Below are positions 16,878 through 24,444 of a DNA stretch of 64,000 nt, piece after piece; the first letter of the stretch is position 1; each line of letters begins with the position of its first letter. Origin of the DNA: Vibrio mimicus. GTDB lineage: Bacteria; Pseudomonadota; Gammaproteobacteria; Enterobacterales; Vibrionaceae. The translations under genes and the position numbers were made by a program. The notes beneath the pieces were generated by a model. That model ran no database searches and was not told the DNA's origin. It worked only from the letters and a program-made list of their open reading frames with translations. The stretch is taken from NCBI RefSeq assembly GCF_019048845.1, contig NZ_CP077426.1, positions 1,535,501 through 1,599,500 on the forward strand, read 5' to 3'.

Positions 16878-18230
16878 ATGTTTATCGGGTTTGATTACGG
16901 CACGGCTAACTGTTCGGTGGCTAGCATGCAGGGTAATAATCCAGTGCTGATCCCTCTTGAGCGTGACAGCCTTTATATTCCTTCCACATTGGCGGCGCCG
17001 ACTCGTGATTCGGTGCCTGAGCACCTGTTTCGTCATCGCCAAATTTCACCGGCCGATGCACTGGGCGAGCAATTACTGCGTCGTTCAGTAGCCGCGAATC
17101 GTGATGAAGGCATCGACTTGCAGTTTGATGATGTGGTGTTTGGTCAGGCGGCGCTCGATCTCTATCTGTCCGATCCGCATGAAGTGTATTACGTCAAATC
17201 GCCAAAATCGTTTTTAGGGGCGATGGGGCTGCACGACATTCAACTGAGCTTTTTTGAAGATCTAGTGTGCGCCATGATGGCTAACATCAAAGCCCAAGCG
17301 GAAGCCCGCTCCAACGCAGTGATCAATGATGCGGTGATTGGTCGTCCGGTTAACTTCCACGGCCGAGGTGGGGAAGACTCTAACCGTCAGGCAGAAAATA
17401 TTCTGCGCCGCGCAGCCACGCGAGCTGGGTTTCGCCACCTAGAGTTTCAGTTTGAACCTGTAGCCGCAGGGCTTGAGTACGAAGCGACACTGACCGAAGA
17501 CAAAACTGTGTTGGTGGTGGATATCGGCGGTGGTACGACAGACTGCTCGCTTATTCAAATGGGGCCTTCTTGGCGGGGCAAAGCGGATCGTACGCAAAGC
17601 CTTATCGCGAATACCGGTCAACGAGTGGGCGGTAACGATCTCGATATTCATCTCGCGTTTAAACAGTTGATGACGCCCTTTGGTTTTGGCAGTCAGATGC
17701 TCAGCGGGCTAGATATGCCGATCACCCAATTCTGGAACCCAATTGCGATTAACGATGTTAGCGCGCAGGTGAAATTCTTCTCGCGTGAAAATTTGGTGGA
17801 TTTAAAACGCCTACACAAAGAAGCGCGTGAGCCTGAAAAACTGGCGCGTCTGCTCGCGGTGTACCACGATACACTCGGCTACAGCTTGGTGAAAAAAGCC
17901 GAAGAAGCGAAGATTGCGCTATCGGATATGGCACAAGTGACAGCGCAAATCAAAGTGCTATCCGAACTGCTAGACGTTGAGATTCAACGTGAAGCCATGA
18001 TTGAAGCGATTGACGTGCCGAAAACCAAAATGATTGAACTGGTTACTGAAGCGGTCGCTTTGGGTGGCGTGATGCCGGACGTGATCTTTATGACTGGCGG
18101 TAGTGCGCGTTCACCGATTTTACGTGCTGGTGTTGAGCAGGCACTGCCAAATGTGCCAGTGGTCAGCGGTAACTATTTTGGCTCAGTCACCGCAGGTCTT
18201 GCACGTTGGGCGCAGGTTTGTTTTCGTTAA
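16878..18230 (+). CDS. yegD: YegD-type Hsp70-like protein
   Basis: 450 residues, the length of E. coli YegD, holding only an Hsp70/actin ATPase region. The motifs are IGFDYGTANCSVA at the N-terminus, VVDIGGGTTDCSL (about residue 212), GNDLDIHLA (about 250) and MTGGSARSPIL (about 400). It lacks a classic peptide-binding domain. TAGGAG precedes the ATG. It is the third Hsp70-like gene in this window and stands alone, convergent with the LysR gene, which it overlaps by 4 nt. Function unknown; ATP binding is well supported. Confidence 0.9.
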   Translation: MFIGFDYGTANCSVASMQGNNPVLIPLERDSLYIPSTLAAPTRDSVPEHLFRHRQISPADALGEQLLRRSVAANRDEGIDLQFDDVVFGQAALDLYLSDPHEVYYVKSPKSFLGAMGLHDIQLSFFEDLVCAMMANIKAQAEARSNAVINDAVIGRPVNFHGRGGEDSNRQAENILRRAATRAGFRHLEFQFEPVAAGLEYEATLTEDKTVLVVDIGGGTTDCSLIQMGPSWRGKADRTQSLIANTGQRVGGNDLDIHLAFKQLMTPFGFGSQMLSGLDMPITQFWNPIAINDVSAQVKFFSRENLVDLKRLHKEAREPEKLARLLAVYHDTLGYSLVKKAEEAKIALSDMAQVTAQIKVLSELLDVEIQREAMIEAIDVPKTKMIELVTEAVALGGVMPDVIFMTGGSARSPILRAGVEQALPNVPVVSGNYFGSVTAGLARWAQVCFR

Positions 18231-19144
18231 GGCTTATACCAGTAGCTGAATGCCACTCGTGACCAATGCGTCATCATGTAATCAATCAAAGCTTGAGTTC
18301 GTTCTGGCAAAAAGCGCCGCTGAGGGTGGATCAAGTACACATCGGCGCCTTCAATTTCCCATTCGGGAAGTAACTCGACCAGTTGCCCCTCACTCAGTAG
18401 GGGCTCCATTAAACCTCGGGGCAGCCTTGCGATTCCCATGCCTTGCATCGTTGCTTGCACTATGGTGTCCAACTCATCTGAACATAAACGTGCGGTTGGG
18501 ATAAATTGCGCTTTTTGCCCTGAGATTCTGTGGTGGAAAACCCATGGCAGCTTATGGTTGAGGCTTAGAAGTGGCAGGGCATTTAACTGTTCGGGATGAG
18601 CCAGGGAGGGTTGATTTTCTGAGAGCTTAGCGGCAAACGCAGTGCTGGCACAGAGTACCGAAGGATTACGTGCCAGCTTACGAGCAACCCAATCAGATTC
18701 CGGCTGTGGCCCAAAGCGCAACACAATATCCAGATCTTTTTGCGTGAAATAGTCGAGACTGGAGGCAACCTGCATACGTAATGTGACATTCGGATGCAGT
18801 TCAGAAAACTCTAGCGCCAGTGGTGTGAGTTGGTGACGTAATGGCAGCACTGGAGCGCTGATCACTATCTCACCACGATAATCTCGTTTCGCTTGTTCTG
18901 TCTGATCTTGCTTAAGTTCAATCTGCGTAAACAAATCTGCATACGTATGAAACAGCTGTTCGCCTTCTTTGGTCAATACTAGCTCTTTACTGCTGCGGAT
19001 CAGTAAAATGCTGCCGGTATCTTGTTCAAGTTGCTGGATGCGACGACTGAGTGTGCTCGTTGACATGGATTTTTGCTTGGCTGCTAAAGCAAAGCTGCCA
19101 CAACGAACAACGGTTAAAAACAGTGCCAGATCATCGAGTTTCAT
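18227..19144 (-). CDS. LysR-family transcriptional regulator
   Basis: 305 residues from ATG 19144 (MKLDDLALFLTVVRCGSFA). The N-terminal winged helix has AAKQKSMSTSTLSRRIQQLE, and a substrate-binding domain follows from about residue 90. It is divergent from an MFS exporter 120 nt away, the usual layout for a LysR regulator controlling its neighbour. Effector unknown. Confidence 0.9.
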   Translation of the reverse strand: MKLDDLALFLTVVRCGSFALAAKQKSMSTSTLSRRIQQLEQDTGSILLIRSSKELVLTKEGEQLFHTYADLFTQIELKQDQTEQAKRDYRGEIVISAPVLPLRHQLTPLALEFSELHPNVTLRMQVASSLDYFTQKDLDIVLRFGPQPESDWVARKLARNPSVLCASTAFAAKLSENQPSLAHPEQLNALPLLSLNHKLPWVFHHRISGQKAQFIPTARLCSDELDTIVQATMQGMGIARLPRGLMEPLLSEGQLVELLPEWEIEGADVYLIHPQRRFLPERTQALIDYMMTHWSRVAFSYWYKP

Positions 19145-19264
19145 GCTCAATCCCATTTTTGCAATTTTGTGTCCCATTCTATCCTATTTTCGGATGCTGG
19201 CGATTTGGTTATCTTGTGCGGCAAAGAAACGTTTTGTTACCACTATCGACAACCAAGAGAACTC

Positions 19265-20686
19265 ATGCATTCCGATTCAACGCATTTACCTGCGCCTAAT
19301 CCGCGCATTATTTTTGCCAGTGTGGCGCTAGTTATCGCCCTTGGCTCACTTGAAAAAAGCATCGTGACCACACCGCTTGCCTTGATAGGGCAAGATCTCT
19401 CAGCAGGCAGCGCGTTAACTTGGGTGATTACGGCTTACTTGTTAGCGGCAACCGCCGTATTGCCTGTATATGGCAAATTGAGCGATCTGTTTGGTCGTGT
19501 ACGTATGCTGAACATCAGCATTGGTGTTTTTATTGTTGGCTCAGCACTCTGTTCGTTTGCTTATGATCTGCCGACCTTGATTGGTGCACGCGTTATTCAA
19601 GGGATTGGTGGCGGCGGATTGATTGCGTTGGCTTTTACCGTGATAGCCGATTCGATTCCCGCTCGTGAGGTGGGGAAATATCAAGGCTATATCTCGGCGG
19701 TGTATGCGGTTTCTAGCATTGCAGGCCCCTTATTGGGTGGCTATTTTGCCGATCATTTAAGTTGGCGTTGGGTATTTGGTATTAATTTGCCGCTGGGGCT
19801 TGTTGCGTTGTATATGGTGAATCGTCATCTCAAACACCTTAACCAGAAACGCCAAAGCCGTTTTGATTGGTTGGGAGCGGGGCTGTTAATGCTCTTTACT
19901 ACTCTGCTACTGCTCCAACTCTCTTCTCATTCCTTTCTTCCTGCGGGTTGGGGAGCTTTTGCCTTGTTACTCTGCTTGGTTTTGTTGATCTTGGTGGAAA
20001 GACACGTCAGTGACCCGATTTTGCCTGCCCGGTTAGCTCGTTTACCTGGGTATTTAACCGCCATTGGTTTGATTATGGCAGCACAAATGTTGATGTTTGC
20101 TCTGCTCGTCTACATGCCACTGCAACTGCAATGGCAAAAAGGGCTTTCACCTTCGCAAAGTGGATCAGCGATGGTGATCTTTATGTTCAGCATCACGACT
20201 GGCGCCTATCTTGGTGGCAAGTGGGTCGCGCGTTCTGGGCGCTACAAAGCGCTAGTTGTGGGCGGTTTTTTACTTTCAGCATTAGCCATTTGGCAGATCC
20301 ATTATGACCTTTGGGTACATCTCTCACTGGGTATCGCAGGTTTAGGGCTTGGTTTTACATTGCCTTCACTTGGGGTTGTGGTGCAAAGCGTACTACCAGC
20401 TCGTGATCGTGGTATTGGCATGTCGTTGTTTAACTTTGGCCGAGAGTTGGGTGGGGCGCTAGGTGTCGCTTTTTGTTCGGCGCTGTTTTATATGCGTGTA
20501 CCACAAACGGTGACAGTGAGTGAACATGTAAGCCAATCCGCCTCTGCATCTCCAGAAATGCTCGCTCAAGGTTTTAGCTTAGTGTATTTGGGGATGAGCC
20601 TATTAGCCTTGTTCGCAATGTTAATGACCGCATGGCGTTTACGCCATGATGCATTGCAAACTGAAAAACAGAATAGTGAACACTAA
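19265..20686 (+). CDS. MFS drug exporter, DHA2-like
   Basis: 473 residues from ATG 19265 (CAAGAGAACTC upstream); longer in-frame starts lack support. Many membrane helices. MFS motif A is GKLSDLFGRVRML (about residue 64), and motif C-like glycine runs occur in GARVIQGIGGGGLIALAF and SSIAGPLLGGYFADHLSWRW. The second half holds further helices, consistent with the 14-helix DHA2 group. A proton-driven exporter of drugs or metabolites, probably controlled by the divergent LysR protein. Substrate unknown. Confidence 0.88.
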   Translation: MHSDSTHLPAPNPRIIFASVALVIALGSLEKSIVTTPLALIGQDLSAGSALTWVITAYLLAATAVLPVYGKLSDLFGRVRMLNISIGVFIVGSALCSFAYDLPTLIGARVIQGIGGGGLIALAFTVIADSIPAREVGKYQGYISAVYAVSSIAGPLLGGYFADHLSWRWVFGINLPLGLVALYMVNRHLKHLNQKRQSRFDWLGAGLLMLFTTLLLLQLSSHSFLPAGWGAFALLLCLVLLILVERHVSDPILPARLARLPGYLTAIGLIMAAQMLMFALLVYMPLQLQWQKGLSPSQSGSAMVIFMFSITTGAYLGGKWVARSGRYKALVVGGFLLSALAIWQIHYDLWVHLSLGIAGLGLGFTLPSLGVVVQSVLPARDRGIGMSLFNFGRELGGALGVAFCSALFYMRVPQTVTVSEHVSQSASASPEMLAQGFSLVYLGMSLLALFAMLMTAWRLRHDALQTEKQNSEH

Positions 20687-20720
20687 GATAGCCAAGCGCA
20701 TCTGACTTAGGTAGGATGCG

Positions 20721-20790
20721 CCTCACATCAGGAAGTGAGGACGACCTCACCGCTCCAATCTTTTTCGGGGACGACCCCATATATGAGGTG
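20721..20790 (+). promoter_or_regulatory. Guanidine-II (mini-ykkC) riboswitch
   Basis: Two stem-loops with ACGA loops: GTGAGG-ACGA-CCTCAC at 20735-20750 and GGGG-ACGA-CCCC at 20767-20778. This is the defining form of the mini-ykkC / guanidine-II motif. It ends 6 nt before the ribosome binding site GAGGTG (20785-20790) of sugE, a known guanidinium exporter family. An upstream CCTCAC (20721-20726) can also pair with the 5' strand of the first stem. Confidence 0.92.
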
Positions 20791-20795
20791 TATAT

Positions 20796-21110
20796 ATGGC
20801 GTGGTTAATCCTCTTTCTCGCCGGTGTTTGTGAAATCGTTTGGGCAATTGGCCTGAAATACAGTGAAGGTTTTAGCAAACCGCTCGCTTCTATCGTCACA
20901 CTATCAGCGCTGGTCATCAGTTTTGTGTTACTCGGTATTGCGCTGCGCACTCTGCCGTTGGGTGTGGCTTATGGTATTTGGGTTGGGATTGGAGCCGTAG
21001 GTACAGCTATTGCGGCCGCTTTCTTATTTGGTGAAACGCTCACATTGATTAAGTGGGTAAGTTTACTGTTGATCATTGCTGGTATCGCAGGGCTGAAGGT
21101 GAGTACTTAG
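20796..21110 (+). CDS. sugE: SugE/Gdx guanidinium exporter (SMR family)
   Basis: 104 residues with four membrane helices. Glu13 in LAGVCEIVWAIGLKYS is the conserved SMR ion/substrate residue. The segment LPLGVAYGIWVGIGAVGTA is typical of the SugE/Gdx subgroup, which works as a homodimer exchanging guanidinium for protons. The guanidine-II riboswitch directly upstream supports this role. Gene and RNA together form a self-contained guanidine detoxification unit. Confidence 0.95.
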   Translation: MAWLILFLAGVCEIVWAIGLKYSEGFSKPLASIVTLSALVISFVLLGIALRTLPLGVAYGIWVGIGAVGTAIAAAFLFGETLTLIKWVSLLLIIAGIAGLKVST

Positions 21111-21315
21111 CCTCGAAAAACTATATGGGCTCTGAATTTGTGAATAGGTGCAGAGCCCTATAGAAAAGCAGTGGCTCTATAAGCAGGTGAATTAAATAAC
21201 TTTTTGATTTAATCCGAAAGTTTGTGCTAATCCTTATAAGCTCTTCTTCCAATTACCGCTAAAATATGAACAGATATCAATTCAAATTTTAAATCCAATA
21301 TACAGGAAGTGATTT

Positions 21316-22614
21316 ATGCCTTTTTGGAAGAAGTCTGCTGCTCAATCAGAAAACAATAAACACCAGAGATTAGACAGCGATATTGTTTCAGCACTAAAAA
21401 ATAGCCTTGCGTATATTGAGTTCGACTCTCAAGGCCAGATTATCGAAGCCAATACACTTTTTTTAGACACTATGGGTTATAGCAAAGAGGAAGTGGTTGG
21501 TCAGCATCACCGAATTTTTTGCGATCCTAAATCAGTCAACTCTTTTGAATACAAACAGTTTTGGACGAGCTTGGCGCAGGGGACTCCCCAGAGAAAAATG
21601 TTTCACCGCTTGAAGAAAGACGGTTCAGAGATCTGGATTGAAGCGACCTACATGCCAGTGCGTGATCCGTCAGGGAAAGTCTATAAAGTGGTGAAAGTGG
21701 CCTACGATGTGACGAAAGCGAAACATAATGCAGACAAGCAAGCTGCCGTCGTTACTGCCTTAGACCGCTCTAGCGCTATGATCCGCTTTACCCCTGATGG
21801 ACATATAAAAGATGCTAACAACAATTTTCTTAAAGCAACGGGGTACCGCCTTGAGGAAATTGCGGATAAGCATCACAAAATGTTTTGTGATGACAGCTTT
21901 TACCGCGAAAATCCGCACTTTTGGCGTGAATTAGCCAAGGGCGAGTTTAAATCTGGTCTTTTTCACCGTCGTACCCGTCAGGGGAATGATCTCTGGTTAG
22001 AAGCCACGTACAACCCAATATTTAATGAAGCCGGAGAGGTAACGCAGGTTGTTAAATTTGCATCCGATGTTACTGAGCAGGTATTAAAAGCCAAAGCCAC
22101 CAAAGAAGCTTCGCAAATGGCGCAACAGACCTCCGCTGAAACAGTGCGTGTGGCAGAATCAGGCCGAGACAGGATTGATGAAGCCGCAACCATTGCACAA
22201 GGCATTAAAGAGTCGATTGTCGGAGCGAATGCTTTGATGACCGATTTGTCTTCACAATCACAGCGCATCACGCAAATCGTGACAACGATTAACAAAATTG
22301 CAGAGCAGACCAATCTTCTCGCTTTAAATGCGGCAATTGAAGCCGCCCGAGCCGGAGAATACGGCCGCGGATTTGCAGTGGTCGCGGATGAAGTGCGCAG
22401 TTTGGCCTCCAATACGAGCCAAGCCACCCATGAGATTGACAATATTGTTAAGCGCAACAGCCAATTGACTGATCAATCCAGTCAGACTATGGAACAAATT
22501 CAAGCCAAAGTGACGGAGTTTAACGATATGCTGCTCCAAACTCAGGCGTTGATTGAGCAAATTCAAAATGCGGCTGAAAACGTGCAGCAAACGGTTAGCG
22601 AAATCGTGGATTGA
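21316..22614 (+). CDS. Soluble chemoreceptor with two PAS domains
   Basis: 432 residues without membrane helices. Two PAS domains lie in tandem (about residues 30-140 and 150-265), each with the repeated [11 protein letters not shown] / [11 protein letters not shown] and [10 protein letters not shown] / [10 protein letters not shown] segments. Next comes a methyl-accepting signalling domain with the conserved tip [21 protein letters not shown] and [13 protein letters not shown]. The layout equals that of BdlA-type receptors. A heme, flavin or other small ligand may be sensed in the cytoplasm. AGGAAGTG precedes ATG. A weak hairpin (GCCAAC/GTTGGC, 22631-22648) follows. Confidence 0.9.
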   Translation: MPFWKKSAAQSENNKHQRLDSDIVSALKNSLAYIEFDSQGQIIEANTLFLDTMGYSKEEVVGQHHRIFCDPKSVNSFEYKQFWTSLAQGTPQRKMFHRLKKDGSEIWIEATYMPVRDPSGKVYKVVKVAYDVTKAKHNADKQAAVVTALDRSSAMIRFTPDGHIKDANNNFLKATGYRLEEIADKHHKMFCDDSFYRENPHFWRELAKGEFKSGLFHRRTRQGNDLWLEATYNPIFNEAGEVTQVVKFASDVTEQVLKAKATKEASQMAQQTSAETVRVAESGRDRIDEAATIAQGIKESIVGANALMTDLSSQSQRITQIVTTINKIAEQTNLLALNAAIEAARAGEYGRGFAVVADEVRSLASNTSQATHEIDNIVKRNSQLTDQSSQTMEQIQAKVTEFNDMLLQTQALIEQIQNAAENVQQTVSEIVD

Positions 22615-22779
22615 TCAATAAGATTTTCTAGCCAACCCGTTTGTTGGCGAGTTTTAAAATGGCGGTGGTGTGAAAAAATTCCGCAGACAATGTCGGGTTG
22701 GTGGTAGAATCCAACCCTTCTATTTTAGGTTGAGCCAGTGTTGGCTCAGCAGTTAAGTTCCATCATTTCGAGTAAATAC

Positions 22780-23976
22780 ATGCCTTTTTCTCAACTTGGA
22801 TTAAGTGACGTCCTGACCCAAACTGTGGCGCGACTTGGTTACCAAACACCTACCCATATTCAAACCCAAGCCATTCCGGTGATCTTGCAAGGTCGTGACC
22901 TGATTGCGGCGGCGCAAACGGGCACCGGTAAAACTGCCAGTTTCGTCTTGCCGATTCTGGAGAAGCTCCGTCAGGGACAAACACAACGTAAGAAGCGCGT
23001 TCGTGCACTGATCTTAGTGCCTACGCGTGAACTGGCGATGCAAGTGGCTGAAAAAGTTGAGCAATACGGCAAAGACACGGGTTTAAAAAGCCTTGCAGTG
23101 TTTGGCGGTGTGGATGAACAGGCTCAAAAGCAGCGTTTGATTGACGGTGTCGATGTGCTGGTGGCAACACCAGGACGTTTGATGGATTTATATGGTCAAC
23201 GCGCTGTCTATTTTGAAGAAATCGAAATGGTGGTACTTGACGAAGCTGACCGCATGTTGGACATGGGCTTCATTGAGTCGATCAACAAAATCATCGATTG
23301 CCTACCCAGCGAAGTGCAGTTCTTACTGTTCTCTGCGACACTGTCACGTAAAGTGCGCGAGTTGGCTAAAACGGCGGTGAATGATCCTTACGAAATCAGT
23401 ATCGCGGCCAATCAAGCCTCAAAAAGCAATATCAGCCAATGGCTGATCACGGTCGATAAGGACACCAAATCCGCATTGCTGAGTCATTTAATCAATGAAC
23501 AGCAGTGGGATCAGGCGCTAATTTTTATTGAAACCAAACACGGTGCCGCCAAACTGGTCACGCAATTAGAAAAGCGTGGCATTCAGGCGGAAGCCTTTCA
23601 CAGCGGCCGTAGCCAAGCGATTCGCGCGCAATTGCTGGAAGATTTTAAGTCAGGAAAAATCAAATACTTGGTGGCAACAGGCGTTGCTGCGCGTGGTATT
23701 GATATTGACCAACTTTCACGTGTGGTTAACTACGATTTGCCATTCCCAGCCGATGAATATGTACACCGTATAGGCCGAACGGGGCGCGCAGAGGCAGTCG
23801 GTGAAGCGATCTCGTTTGTGTCAAAAGACAACTTCAAAAACCTGTGCATGATTGAAAGCCGTTTGGGGCATTTGATTGAACGTCGCGTAGTGGAAGGGTT
23901 CGAGCCGAAAAAACCAGTGCCGATTTCTATTCTGAACTATGTGCCAAAACACAAGCGTGCGCCGCAAGAGCAGTAA
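22780..23976 (+). CDS. DEAD-box RNA helicase, RhlE-like
   Basis: 398 residues from ATG 22780 (MPFSQLGLSDVL), which matches the start of E. coli RhlE. Motifs: Q motif PTHIQTQAIP, Walker A AAQTGTGKT (about residue 45), DEAD in VVLDEADRMLDMGF (about 152), SATLSRKV (about 184), and HRIGRTGR (about 328). The C-terminal tail is short. RNA unwinding and ribosome maturation are the family roles. A strong terminator follows. Confidence 0.92.
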   Translation: MPFSQLGLSDVLTQTVARLGYQTPTHIQTQAIPVILQGRDLIAAAQTGTGKTASFVLPILEKLRQGQTQRKKRVRALILVPTRELAMQVAEKVEQYGKDTGLKSLAVFGGVDEQAQKQRLIDGVDVLVATPGRLMDLYGQRAVYFEEIEMVVLDEADRMLDMGFIESINKIIDCLPSEVQFLLFSATLSRKVRELAKTAVNDPYEISIAANQASKSNISQWLITVDKDTKSALLSHLINEQQWDQALIFIETKHGAAKLVTQLEKRGIQAEAFHSGRSQAIRAQLLEDFKSGKIKYLVATGVAARGIDIDQLSRVVNYDLPFPADEYVHRIGRTGRAEAVGEAISFVSKDNFKNLCMIESRLGHLIERRVVEGFEPKKPVPISILNYVPKHKRAPQEQ

Positions 23977-24012
23977 GTCAGGGTTTTCATTAACTCGTTC
24001 AAAATAGAATAG

Positions 24013-24050
24013 AAAGGGCGTGATACGGTATTCAGTATCACGCCCTTTGT
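24013..24050. terminator. Strong bidirectional terminator
   Basis: A 14-bp perfect stem AAAGGGCGTGATAC / GTATCACGCCCTTT around GGTATTCA. It lies between the helicase gene (plus) and the Tat-signal small protein gene (minus), and can end both transcripts. Confidence 0.9.
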
Positions 24051-24065
24051 CTTTATTGAATGGCG

Positions 24066-24431
24066 TTAGGCGTGCGCGTAACGCGCGAAAATAGTACCAA
24101 GTAGAAATTGGGATTGAAACGAACCAAGGATTTCTTTGAAATTGGTACCTTCTGGGCTGTGTTTCACCAACTCCTTACTGAACTCAACAAGTTGTTCATC
24201 TTTCACTTTCTTTGAATAGGACAGATTGCGCTTAAGCACCACAAAGACATCATTTTCTGGTCCACTAAGCCCATATTGGTTACCGAGTTCGTTATGCAAC
24301 TGCTCGTTAGGATGGCTAATGGTTTGCTTAGAGCCTACTGAGATACCCACCGCTGAGATGGCCATAAATGCACCACCAACGATAGCCATTTTTTTCATTG
24401 CATCTCGGCGTTCTGTATTACAGTTTTCCAT
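24066..24431 (-). CDS. Small protein with probable Tat signal, beside lipoxygenase
   Basis: 121 residues. The N-terminus TERRDAMKKMAIVGGAFMAISAVG has paired arginines followed by a hydrophobic helix, as in twin-arginine signals. The remainder (about residues 35-121) is soluble and helical and ends FARYAHA. No cofactor motif seen. Its ATG follows AGAGGAAAAATTGT and lies 13 nt after the lipoxygenase stop, so the two form an operon closed by the terminator at 24013-24050. Because the lipoxygenase has no export signal, this protein might carry it through the Tat system; this is inference. No known family recognised. Confidence 0.7.
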   Translation of the reverse strand: MENCNTERRDAMKKMAIVGGAFMAISAVGISVGSKQTISHPNEQLHNELGNQYGLSGPENDVFVVLKRNLSYSKKVKDEQLVEFSKELVKHSPEGTNFKEILGSFQSQFLLGTIFARYAHA

Positions 24432-24444
24432 ACAATTTTTCCTC

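Noticed and set aside
21127..21158. Hairpin GGGCTCTG / CAGAGCCC after sugE as a terminator
   Set aside because: There is no T run in the sugE direction; the stem is real but its role is unclear, so it is not listed as a feature.
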